Assembly: GCA_903881665.1 (NCBI GenBank) | Contig: CAIRUC010000042.1 | Coordinates: forward strand, 1 to 45,144 | Direction of reading: 5' to 3' | DNA length: 45,144 nt | DNA from: an uncultured Bacteroidota bacterium | GTDB lineage: Bacteria > Bacteroidota > Bacteroidia > AKYH767-A > OLB10 | Shown: positions 8,781-15,918 of the stretch, one piece after another | Layout: each line of letters begins with the position of its first letter | How positions within the stretch are numbered: position 1 is the stretch's first letter | Notes under the pieces: generated by a model | What the model saw: the letters and a program-made list of their open reading frames with translations, nothing else | What the model was told of the DNA's origin: nothing | Databases searched by the model: none | Program-made: the position numbers and the translations under genes

Positions 8781-9785
8781 TTGAAAGAAATAATCATTCC
8801 TGTTGAATTTGCGAATGCAGTCGATTTTTATGGTGTTAACGATGCAAATTTAGATATCGTTCGACGAAGGTACGCTGAAGTAAAAATAATAGCTAGGGGG
8901 CAAGAGTTGAAACTTATTGGAGAGCCCAATCTGGTAAGTGTATTGGAGGGGAAGTTCAAAACATTGGTTGCTTATTTTGAGAAGAATGGAATTTTGACTC
9001 CTACAGAAGTCGATTTTCTGATCTCCGGTCAGGTTGTTCCGTCAAATTCAGTAACACCTAGTAAAGAGCCTAAAAATGGCACTACTCCGCCTGTTGATAG
9101 TAAAGATGTTTTGGTGTATGCCCCAGGAGGATTGATTGTTCGTGCTCGTACGCCAAATCAAAAAAAGTTGGTTACTGCCATTGAAAAAAATGATATTGTT
9201 TTCGCTATCGGACCAGCAGGAACAGGCAAAACTTATACTGCGGTTGCATTAGCCGTACGTGCATTAAAAAACCGTGAAATCAGAAGAATCATACTTACCC
9301 GTCCGGCAGTAGAAGCCGGAGAAAACTTAGGTTTTCTTCCTGGTGATTTAAAAGAAAAGATAGATCCTTATTTGCGTCCTTTATACGATGCATTATTTGA
9401 TATGGTGCCTGGTGAGAAGTTGCGTGCTTTTATAGATAGTGGATTGATAGAAGTGGCCCCATTAGCATTTATGCGAGGAAGAACACTCGACAATGCTTTT
9501 GTGATATTGGATGAAGCACAAAATGCCACAGAAAACCAACTAAAGATGTTTTTAACTCGAATGGGGCCATCGGCTAAGTTTATTGTTACTGGCGATACAA
9601 CTCAAGTTGACTTGCCTCGTAATCAGCCTTCAGGATTGATTCAAGCCACGCGAATTTTGAAAGGTATTGAGGGAATCGAATTTGTTACTCTCGATGCTTC
9701 TGATGTAGTGCGGCATCGGTTGGTGCGAGAAGTGATAGGCGCATATCAAAAAGCCGGCGAAGAGAAAGATAAAAAGAGCTTCTAA
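8781..9785 (+). CDS. phoH: PhoH-family ATPase (YbeZ-like)
   Basis: A 334-residue cytoplasmic P-loop ATPase of the PhoH/YbeZ family, associated in other bacteria with RNA metabolism and ribosome assembly together with YbeY. An N-terminal domain of about 100 residues (VDFYGVNDANLDIVRRRY) precedes the PhoH domain. Walker A is GPAGTGKT at 144-151, Walker B is VILDEAQN with D244 and E245, and TRPAVEAGENLGFLPGD is a hallmark segment. The start is TTG: the frame is closed by an in-frame stop 15 bases upstream, and the resulting N terminus matches Bacteroidota relatives. A well-matched promoter lies at 8719-8749. The 84-base gap to purC may allow separate transcription. Confidence 0.92.
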   Translation: MKEIIIPVEFANAVDFYGVNDANLDIVRRRYAEVKIIARGQELKLIGEPNLVSVLEGKFKTLVAYFEKNGILTPTEVDFLISGQVVPSNSVTPSKEPKNGTTPPVDSKDVLVYAPGGLIVRARTPNQKKLVTAIEKNDIVFAIGPAGTGKTYTAVALAVRALKNREIRRIILTRPAVEAGENLGFLPGDLKEKIDPYLRPLYDALFDMVPGEKLRAFIDSGLIEVAPLAFMRGRTLDNAFVILDEAQNATENQLKMFLTRMGPSAKFIVTGDTTQVDLPRNQPSGLIQATRILKGIEGIEFVTLDASDVVRHRLVREVIGAYQKAGEEKDKKSF

Positions 9786-9841
9786 CTTTACCATTAGTAA
9801 TCGATTTTGATCTTTACGAACCTCTATCCAAATAGAACCAA

Positions 9842-9849
9842 TACTTTTG
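9842..9849 (+). promoter_or_regulatory. Candidate -7 element (TACTTTTG) for purC
   Basis: An exact TAnnTTTG match ends 20 bases before the purC ATG at 9870. No TTTG is found 19 bases upstream. Its position favours the 9870 start over the upstream in-frame ATG at 9807. Confidence 0.45.
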
Positions 9850-9869
9850 TAATAATAAATATCTACCCT

Positions 9870-10847
9870 ATGAGCACTTTATTAAACGATGCGAGCTGCA
9901 TTTCGAAAACCGATTTTAAATTCTCAGGATTAACTTCTGTTTATCACGGTAAAGTGCGTGACGTGTATACGATTAATAATAAACTAATGTTGATGGTGGT
10001 GAGTGATCGAGTGTCGGCTTTTGATTTCGTGATGCCTCGTCCAATACCATTTAAAGGACAAGTTTTAAATCAGTTGGCAGCCTATTTCTTAAATGCGACG
10101 AGAGAAATTTGTCCAAATTGGGTAATTGATGTTCCCGATCCGAATGTCACGATCGGCATTTTATGTCAGCCCTTTAAAGTAGAAATGGTCATTCGAGGAT
10201 ACCTTACAGGACACGCTTGGCGTGAGTATAAAGAAGGGAAGAGAGTGCTATGTGGAGTAATGATGCCCGACGGATTAAGAGAGAATGATCCTTTCCCTGA
10301 GCCTATTATTACGCCAACTACAAAGAGTGATCACGGACATGATCAAGATATTTCACGCGAGGAAATTATTAAGCAAGGAATTGTTGCGGAAGCCGATTAT
10401 TTACAGCTCGAAAATTATACGCGTGCTCTTTACAAGAAAGGAGTGGAGATGGCGAAAGATAAATCATTGATATTAGTGGATACGAAATACGAATTTGGAA
10501 AAGCGAATGATAAAATTTTCTTGATCGATGAAATTCATACGCCTGATTCATCTCGTTATTTTTATTTAGAAGGGTATGAAAATCGTCAAGAGAGGGGGGA
10601 GGCTCAACGACAATTATCGAAAGAGTTTTTACGTCAATGGTTAATAGAAAATAATTTTCAAGGACTCGAGGGTCAAACCATCCCTGCATTCTCCGATATC
10701 TTTGTGATGGAAGTGAGTAATCGATATATAGAGTTGTATGAGAAAATCAGCGGACAACAATTTATAAAAGATAAGAGTGTAGATAAGTTTGCTCGAATTG
10801 CTTCAAATGTTGAAGTCGCATTGCCTAAATTATTATTAGAAATTTAA
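9870..10847 (+). CDS. purC: Phosphoribosylaminoimidazole-succinocarboxamide synthase
   Basis: SAICAR synthetase of purine biosynthesis, which joins CAIR and aspartate with ATP. The 325-residue length fits the longer form common in Bacteroidota rather than the short form of about 240 residues. Motifs include YHGKVRDVY near the N terminus, [20 protein letters not shown], then [16 protein letters not shown] and [15 protein letters not shown], which line the substrate pocket. I chose the ATG at 9870 because the product then begins MSTLLNDAS, as relatives do, and because a promoter-like element sits between it and the upstream ATG at 9807. The gene converges on the acyltransferase gene and overlaps its end by four bases. 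Confidence 0.95.
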   Translation: MSTLLNDASCISKTDFKFSGLTSVYHGKVRDVYTINNKLMLMVVSDRVSAFDFVMPRPIPFKGQVLNQLAAYFLNATREICPNWVIDVPDPNVTIGILCQPFKVEMVIRGYLTGHAWREYKEGKRVLCGVMMPDGLRENDPFPEPIITPTTKSDHGHDQDISREEIIKQGIVAEADYLQLENYTRALYKKGVEMAKDKSLILVDTKYEFGKANDKIFLIDEIHTPDSSRYFYLEGYENRQERGEAQRQLSKEFLRQWLIENNFQGLEGQTIPAFSDIFVMEVSNRYIELYEKISGQQFIKDKSVDKFARIASNVEVALPKLLLEI

Positions 10848-11395
10848 TCCAACATAACAGGTGCAGTATTTCTATTTTTTCCTCGAAGAGGAGAATAAAA
10901 TGCATTTATATGAGCTGCATCTAATTTTAAATCACCGCAGGGTGTAAATGGAGTACTAAAGAATACTGTTTTTGTGCCATAATCGAGCCCAGCCATTACA
11001 ATAGGTACGTTGGCTTTCAATGCGATTTTATAAAATCCGGTTTTCCATTTTTCCACGCTTTTACGTGTACCTTCTGGTGCAAGTGCAAGTACAAAATACG
11101 GCTCCGTTTTGAAATGGTTTAGTACATCATTGATAAGGCTGCCTGGTTTCTTTCGATCAACAGGAAATCCTCCTAGTTTACGAAACAAAATTCCGAATGG
11201 AAAAATAAAAAGCTCTTTTTTAGCAAGGAAATTAGCATTGAGGCGCATGATACTTCTCGTGGCTAACCCTACCATAAAATCCCAATTGCTAGAATGAGGG
11301 GCTGCAATAATAATGTAATGAGTTAGGTGAATAGGAAGGTCACCATCGGTTTTCCAGCCTGCGAGGCGGAAGAAGAATTGGTAGAGAAATCTCAT
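10844..11395 (-). CDS. PlsC-like lysophospholipid acyltransferase
   Basis: A 183-residue membrane-associated acyltransferase of the PlsC/1-acyl-glycerol-3-phosphate acyltransferase superfamily. The catalytic HX4D motif is HSSNWD at 34-39, and the substrate-phosphate-binding motif is PEGTRK around 107-112. [17 protein letters not shown] supplies the middle block. It is shorter than classical PlsC, so the exact acceptor (lysophosphatidate or another lipid) is open. The start is placed at the ATG at 11395, eight codons inside the open frame, because the upstream ATG at 11419 lies within the stem of the terminator at 11409-11442. No promoter was identified. Confidence 0.85.
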   Translation of the reverse strand: MRFLYQFFFRLAGWKTDGDLPIHLTHYIIIAAPHSSNWDFMVGLATRSIMRLNANFLAKKELFIFPFGILFRKLGGFPVDRKKPGSLINDVLNHFKTEPYFVLALAPEGTRKSVEKWKTGFYKIALKANVPIVMAGLDYGTKTVFFSTPFTPCGDLKLDAAHINAFYSPLRGKNRNTAPVMLD

Positions 11396-11408
11396 ACGCC
11401 TAGATAAT

Positions 11409-11442
11409 AAAAAAGGCATCCGCTACTACGGATGCCTTTTTT
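11409..11442. terminator. Rho-independent terminator, symmetric
   Basis: Perfect 14-base arms (11409-11422 and 11429-11442) enclose a six-base loop. The GC-rich core GGCATCCG is bounded by A6 on one side and T6 on the other, so it can act on either strand. On the minus strand it lies 41 bases after the stop of the coiled-coil lipoprotein gene, which it should terminate. Confidence 0.9.
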
Positions 11443-11482
11443 AATTGTAAATGGGAATTATTCATAACGGTTGCCCGTAATT

Positions 11483-12346
11483 TTATTCTGTTACAACAAC
11501 AAGATATTTAGAAGCCTTCCAGAATTTATCAGGATCAGTAATTTCGATTGCTGTTACTTTGTCGCTGCTACGGTTAATTTTATATGTTCCGCTTGGGTGG
11601 GTGCTGATTAATTTAGCCCCTTTTTTATTGATCTCGATCGATTTTGTATTGGTTACATCTACTTGCGTAAAGGCTTCTTGATTGAAATCAGAAACTACTG
11701 TTTTTTGTTTTCCTAATCCTAAGAACCCACCTTGCTTAGAAAGAACTTTTTTATCTCTCAATTCCTTGTATGTTCCGATAGTATAAAATGCTGTATTCAG
11801 CTTAGTTGTTTTATCAGATATTTCTGCCGCTTTTCTGCTATTATCCGATTTGATTGTATCGATTTCGCCCTGCATAGTTGTGATCGTACCATTCAATGAA
11901 AGTACTTTTTCATTTAATGAATTGATACTTGAATCACGTTGGGCTAACTGAGAGTTAAGAGAAGCGATAACTTTTTCCATTTCGCCGATTTTAACATTCG
12001 ACTTACGGATTTTAGCTTGAAGTTCTGCTAGTTTTAGTTTGTTTTGATCGATGAGTTGACGAATCGATTCAACATCATTGAGGATTTTTTGTTTTGCCTC
12101 AAGATTGTTTTCAGGATTGTTCGCATCGCTTCGGTTAATCATTTCCTCTTGGCGAGTTAATCCTTCTATGCTTGACTGGATTTCAGAGATGTCTTGCATG
12201 TAGCCATTAATTACTGAATCTTTCGAATCGTACTGAGCCATTAAGCTGTCGCGTTCGTGCATCATCCGTTCCACTTCAGACTTGTAATCCGGACCACATC
12301 CGACCATTAAAAGCGATAAAGCCAGAATACCGAGTAGGTTTTTCAT
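11483..12346 (-). CDS. Coiled-coil lipoprotein of unknown function
   Basis: A 287-residue exported lipoprotein. From the ATG at 12346 the N terminus is a classical lipobox signal (MKNLLGILALSLLMVGC, Cys17), so this start is preferred over the ATG ten codons upstream. Residues about 22-190 are heptad-rich with many E, Q, K, S and N residues (SQLAQRDSSINSLNEKVLSL is one part) and should form a long coiled coil. A C-terminal domain of about 80 residues (FLGLGKQKTVVSDFNQ to the VVVTE end) is conserved in similar Bacteroidota proteins as far as I recall, without a known role. A TACCTTTG element lies upstream and a strong terminator follows, so it is monocistronic. Confidence 0.8.
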   Translation of the reverse strand: MKNLLGILALSLLMVGCGPDYKSEVERMMHERDSLMAQYDSKDSVINGYMQDISEIQSSIEGLTRQEEMINRSDANNPENNLEAKQKILNDVESIRQLIDQNKLKLAELQAKIRKSNVKIGEMEKVIASLNSQLAQRDSSINSLNEKVLSLNGTITTMQGEIDTIKSDNSRKAAEISDKTTKLNTAFYTIGTYKELRDKKVLSKQGGFLGLGKQKTVVSDFNQEAFTQVDVTNTKSIEINKKGAKLISTHPSGTYKINRSSDKVTAIEITDPDKFWKASKYLVVVTE

Positions 12347-12373
12347 TGTATGTGTGTATTTAAATTTATTCAT

Positions 12374-12381
12374 CAAAGGTA
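12374..12381 (-). promoter_or_regulatory. Candidate -7 element (TACCTTTG) for coiled-coil lipoprotein
   Basis: An exact TAnnTTTG match on the minus strand ends 27 bases before the ATG at 12346. The -33 region has GTTT rather than TTTG. It also supports the shorter start. Confidence 0.45.
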
Positions 12382-12748
12382 ATTAATATTTCACCTATAA
12401 AAACGATGAATTCGCCCATTTATTATGAACAACTAATAGGGAGGGTGTTTAAAGTTGTAATTAGTTGTTATTTAATGAATTGAAAGGGCTGAAGTTTAGG
12501 AAGGAAGTTTTGAGGTTTGTAATGCATTGTACTATTTTAGCTAATACATGGTGATAAATAAGAGGCTTGCCCTAAAGTGTGTTGTTTCAGCACTAATTTG
12601 GGGTTCGGTGCATGAATAGTGATCTGCGTTCTAATTAAATCATTACGGGAAGAAGAAAACTAATTACGTTCTATTCTTTCATTTATAACAAATCATAACC
12701 ACCGTAAAAATCAGCGGCCTATATAATGCTTTAGCAAACTGCCACACC
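12382..12748. other. Intergenic region, no gene seen
   Basis: About 370 bases between the coiled-coil lipoprotein promoter and the arginine decarboxylase stop. No coding frame or RNA gene is recognised. Near 12692-12725 there is a stretch with AATCAGCGGCC followed by a CTGCCAC segment. It resembles part of the intergenic sequence at about 15690-15725 and may be a degenerate dispersed repeat. Confidence 0.5.
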
Positions 12749-14140
12749 TTAATATCCTAAAATTTTCATCATATTCTTCGCGCTTTGTTCTTTTGCGAAT
12801 AGTCGTGTTGTATACTCTCCGTCTTCATCGCGGTCGATAAGGACGTGTTTAGGTGCAGGGATTAGGCAGTGTTGTATTCCGCCGTAGCCTCCTAAACTTT
12901 CTTGGTATGCGCCGGTGTGGAAGAATCCAAGGTATTGGGTTTCATCTTTAGCAGCTTTCGGCAAGAATACTCGGCTTCGAATCGATTCCATGATATAGTA
13001 ATCATCGCTGTCGCATGTAATACCTCCTAAGTTTACACGTTGATATTCATCATCCCAATTGTTAATTGCAAGGAGAATGAATTTCTGCTTTATTCCCCAA
13101 GTATCGGGTAGGGTAGTGATGAAGGAGCTATCTATCATGCTCCATACCTCATTGTCGTTTTGTTGTTTTTGTCCAACGACCGAGAATAAAATTCCACCGC
13201 TTTCTCCCACCGTAAACGAACCAAATTCAGTCACAATGGTAGGTTCTTCTACTTCGCGTTGGTCGCAAGCCATTTTTATTTGCCGGATAATCTCATCCGC
13301 CATATATTGATAGTCGTAGTTGAAATCTAGTTTCGTACGAATAGGGAATCCGCCGCCGATATCAAGAAATTCAAGCTCTGGACAAATTTTCTTTAACTCG
13401 CAATATAAGTTGATGTTCTTTTGTAATTCACTCCAATAATATGCAGTGTCTTTTACTCCAGTATTGATGAAAAAATGAAGCAACTTTAACTCTACATTTG
13501 GGTTGTTCTGGATATTGGTTTTAAAGAAGTCGATGATTTCATTGTAACGGATTCCCAAGCGCGACGTATAGAATTCTGCATTCGGCTCTTCCTCAGCTGC
13601 GATACGGATTCCAATTTTCACCTTGCCTGAGTAATTGTCACGATAATAGTTTAGTTCATCTTTATTGTCGAGTATAGGAATTACGTTCGTAAAACCATCG
13701 TTCATTAATTCAATTATACCGTCTGTATAATTTTCGCGCTTAAAGCCGTTGCAAAGAATGTAGCGGTCTTTTGCAATTTTATTGTTTTCGGAAAGTTCAC
13801 GAATAATAGGAATATCGAATGCCGAAGAGGTTTCCAAATGAATATCATTCTTTAATGCCTCATTCAGTACAAATTCAAAATGAGAACTTTTTGTACAGTA
13901 ACAGTACATATAGTTACCTTTGTATCCGGCTTTGGCCATCGCCACATTAAAAAGGCGTGTTGCCTTCTGAATCTGAGAACTAATCTTAGGTAAATAAGTA
14001 ATCTTAAGCGGAGTTCCGTATTGTTCTATAATGTTCATTAGAGGAACACCATTAAAGTGTAAGGAATTGTCAATCACTTCAAATCCTTCTTGAGGGAATT
14101 CAAAGGTCTGTTCGATTAGGTCAACGTAGCGGTTCTTCAT
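12749..14140 (-). CDS. speA: Arginine decarboxylase, short Bacteroidota type
   Basis: PLP-dependent decarboxylase of the alanine-racemase-fold (type III) group that converts arginine to agmatine, the first step to putrescine and other polyamines. The product has 463 residues, far shorter than the roughly 630-residue SpeA of Escherichia coli but matching the form I know from Bacteroidota. The PLP lysine is K84 in YCYCTKSSHFEF. LDIGGGFPIRTKL gives the glycine-rich phosphate-binding loop, and the C terminus holds GFFHTGAYQESLGGYGG, the usual end block with the active-site Cys replaced by a short His-Thr-Gly turn. It is transcribed divergently from an arginase-type gene, which supports a role in arginine use. 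A 10-base inverted repeat sits immediately upstream. Confidence 0.88.
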   Translation of the reverse strand: MKNRYVDLIEQTFEFPQEGFEVIDNSLHFNGVPLMNIIEQYGTPLKITYLPKISSQIQKATRLFNVAMAKAGYKGNYMYCYCTKSSHFEFVLNEALKNDIHLETSSAFDIPIIRELSENNKIAKDRYILCNGFKRENYTDGIIELMNDGFTNVIPILDNKDELNYYRDNYSGKVKIGIRIAAEEEPNAEFYTSRLGIRYNEIIDFFKTNIQNNPNVELKLLHFFINTGVKDTAYYWSELQKNINLYCELKKICPELEFLDIGGGFPIRTKLDFNYDYQYMADEIIRQIKMACDQREVEEPTIVTEFGSFTVGESGGILFSVVGQKQQNDNEVWSMIDSSFITTLPDTWGIKQKFILLAINNWDDEYQRVNLGGITCDSDDYYIMESIRSRVFLPKAAKDETQYLGFFHTGAYQESLGGYGGIQHCLIPAPKHVLIDRDEDGEYTTRLFAKEQSAKNMMKILGY

Positions 14141-14150
14141 TATTCCGAGT

Positions 14151-14188
14151 GAGTTACTTAGTTAAATTTATGCGAATGTAAGTAACTC
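14151..14188. promoter_or_regulatory. Inverted repeat upstream of arginine decarboxylase
   Basis: Arms 14151-14160 (GAGTTACTTA) and 14179-14188 (TAAGTAACTC) are perfect and separated by 18 bases. The near arm is 10 bases from the speA ATG. A TACATTCG (7 of 8 to TAnnTTTG, minus strand) overlaps the distal arm, so this may be an operator over the promoter or a leader hairpin. Confidence 0.5.
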
Positions 14189-14330
14189 GGATTGTATTTG
14201 AAAGTAGAATTGGTAAAATAATTTAAGGTGATTCTTCCTTGATTTACCTGAATGAGTTGCTTCAATTAATAGTTGCGGTAATTCAATAATAATATTGAAT
14301 ATCAATAGTTTAAATAAAAAATAGTGTTTT

Positions 14331-15275
14331 ATGCATAAGAAAATTAGAATAATTGAAGTTAAATCTGAGTTAGGTGCGGGTACTCGGGGTGCCAGTTTAG
14401 GTCCAGATGCAGTGAAGATTGCGGCACTCGACTATGGTTCTAACCTGTTCAACAAGATTCCTTCAATTGAAGTGAATGTAGATAACAAATTGTTGTTTGA
14501 GCCACAGGGAAGTCCCTATGCTAAGCGACTTCGTCCGATACTTGATATATACGAGCGCCTTGGCAAAACCCTTGTTGATACCTACAAAGCGAAGGAGTTT
14601 CCTATTGTATTAGCTGGTGATCACAGTACCGCGGGAGGAACAATTGCGGGGATAAAGATGGCGCATCCGAAGGCTCGTTTAGGGGTTATTTGGATTGATG
14701 CACATGCTGATTTACATTCACCTTATACTACTCCAACGGGTAATGTTCATGGTATGCCGTTGGCTGCTACTTTGAATGAAGATAACAGTGCGAATAAAAT
14801 GAATAAGCCCGATAAAGAGGCGGTAGAGTTGTGGAATAAGTTGAAAAAGGTAGGAGGGATTGCTCCGAAAATCAATTATAGCGACCTTGTATTTATTGCA
14901 GTACGCGATGTTGAGCCGGAGGAGACTTTTTTGATGAAGAAGCATAAAATCAAGAGTTTTACAACGAGTGATGTAAAGCGTCATGGGGTTGAGAAAATTG
15001 CGCGTGATGCTTTAGCTTATTTAAATAACTGTCAGTTGATTTATGTGTCGTTCGACGTAGATAGTATGGATAGTTCAATTTCAAAAGGAACCGGAACACC
15101 TGTGCGCAACGGAATTACCGAAAAAGAAGCAGGTTCTTTATGTGTTCGATTGATTCAAAATGAAAAAGTATGTTGCTTCGAAATCGCTGAAGTGAATCCT
15201 ACGCTCGACAAAGAAAACTTGATGGCGGAAAACACCTTTGAAATCTTACAGAGAGTAGTGGCGCAAATAGCTTAA
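14331..15275 (+). CDS. Arginase-type ureohydrolase (arginase or agmatinase)
   Basis: A 314-residue binuclear manganese ureohydrolase. Metal ligands are all present: H98 in GDHS, D123, H125 and D127 in WIDAHADLH, and D242 and D244 in SFDVDSMD. The TPTGNVHGMPLA segment after the second motif and the GTGTPVRNGIT segment resemble arginases (arginine to ornithine and urea) more than agmatinases. The divergent arginine decarboxylase gene would make agmatinase a logical partner, so specificity is left open. The ATG follows an AT-rich leader of about 190 bases shared with speA. A terminator-like hairpin follows at 15296-15329. Confidence 0.85.
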   Translation: MHKKIRIIEVKSELGAGTRGASLGPDAVKIAALDYGSNLFNKIPSIEVNVDNKLLFEPQGSPYAKRLRPILDIYERLGKTLVDTYKAKEFPIVLAGDHSTAGGTIAGIKMAHPKARLGVIWIDAHADLHSPYTTPTGNVHGMPLAATLNEDNSANKMNKPDKEAVELWNKLKKVGGIAPKINYSDLVFIAVRDVEPEETFLMKKHKIKSFTTSDVKRHGVEKIARDALAYLNNCQLIYVSFDVDSMDSSISKGTGTPVRNGITEKEAGSLCVRLIQNEKVCCFEIAEVNPTLDKENLMAENTFEILQRVVAQIA

Positions 15276-15295
15276 GAAAGTTTAATGACTGAATG

Positions 15296-15329
15296 AATGG
15301 GAGAGCGAACGAATGTTTACTCTCCCATT
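15296..15329 (+). terminator. Terminator after ureohydrolase gene
   Basis: Perfect 10-base arms (AATGGGAGAG at 15296-15305 and its complement at 15320-15329) enclose a 14-base loop and are followed by ATATTTTTAAT. It lies 20 bases past the stop codon. Confidence 0.7.
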
Positions 15330-15461
15330 ATATTTTTAATCAATAGAAGAAAGGCGATGGGCCATATATGACGCAGTTCTCGTCTTTCTAAGAGATGCTG
15401 ATTTGTTCTGAGCTAGCCTTCGGCAAGTTGGTGATCATTATCTGGGATGATTCGCTGATTA

Positions 15462-15479
15462 GACAAAGCCGGCTTTGTC
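15462..15479. repeat. Perfect 18-bp palindrome
   Basis: GACAAAGCC is followed directly by its reverse complement GGCTTTGTC with no spacer. It lies in a gene-free region and is GC-richer than its surroundings. Its role is unknown; a protein-binding site or part of a dispersed repeat is possible. Confidence 0.7.
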
Positions 15480-15770
15480 CGATTGAATGAATTTGTAGTA
15501 AATAGAAATCAAGAAAACACTATCATCAGAGAAGTTATAATAATAAATCTATATTCGTAGCAAACTGCTTGTGCTTGTGGGAGAAAATCAGCGAAAACTT
15601 GCAAAACCTGCTTTATCTGCGGTGCTGACAATGACTATCAGAACTTCGCTCATCGTTGAAAACGATAATAGAATAAAACTGCATAATCTGCGCAATCAGC
15701 GGCCCATTAAGCAAAGCGTCTGCCCATCCTCGCTTCGAGCAATTCAAAATCCTTTTAAATCCTTTTAGCC

Positions 15771-15783
15771 CCATCGGGGCGAA
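15771..15783. repeat. GCCCC hairpin, intergenic
   Basis: GCCCC and GGGGC arms of five bases flank ATC. A similar but longer element (GCCCC-AAT-GGGGC core) occurs at 41905-41923. Both are in gene-free stretches, which suggests a dispersed REP-like element. Confidence 0.5.
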
Positions 15784-15878
15784 TCTGTGTTCAAGTTAAA
15801 TGCTTAAGTTATTCAAAATTCTCTCTCCGCCTTGTCAACTTTCAATTGTTGAATTTTTAATTTTTTAGAGGTTAAGAA

Positions 15879-15895
15879 TCGTTTATTTTAAACGA
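15879..15895. promoter_or_regulatory. Small inverted repeat at the argS promoter
   Basis: TCGTTTA and TAAACGA flank three bases and abut GACTTTTG (15894-15901), a 7 of 8 match to TAnnTTTG that lies 17 bases before the argS ATG. It could be an operator. Short arms make chance possible. Confidence 0.35.
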
Positions 15896-15918
15896 CTTTT
15901 GCAGTAATAATCTGAATT

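Larger units (their letters stand above)
15330..15870. other. Repeat-like intergenic region, no gene seen
   Basis: About 540 bases with a composition and texture unlike the rest of the window. It holds the 18-base palindrome at 15462-15479, repeated short phrases built on AATCAGCG and ATCTGCG (about 15587-15705), and a GCCCC-ATC-GGGGC hairpin at 15771-15783. A 65-codon open frame across 15571-15768 has no protein-like features and is not called. The whole stretch looks like decayed dispersed repeats, though I cannot name the family. Confidence 0.5.

Noticed and set aside
9807..9869. N-terminal extension of purC
   Set aside because: The extra 21 residues do not match the family, and a promoter-like element lies within them.
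15548..15560. 13-base match CTATATTCGTAGC to 42236-42248
   Set aside because: Matches of this length are expected by chance between two places in a 45-kb AT-rich window.
15571..15768. 65-codon plus-strand open frame
   Set aside because: It lies in repeat-like intergenic DNA, has no family pattern, signal or plausible partner gene, and its composition reads like translated repeat.
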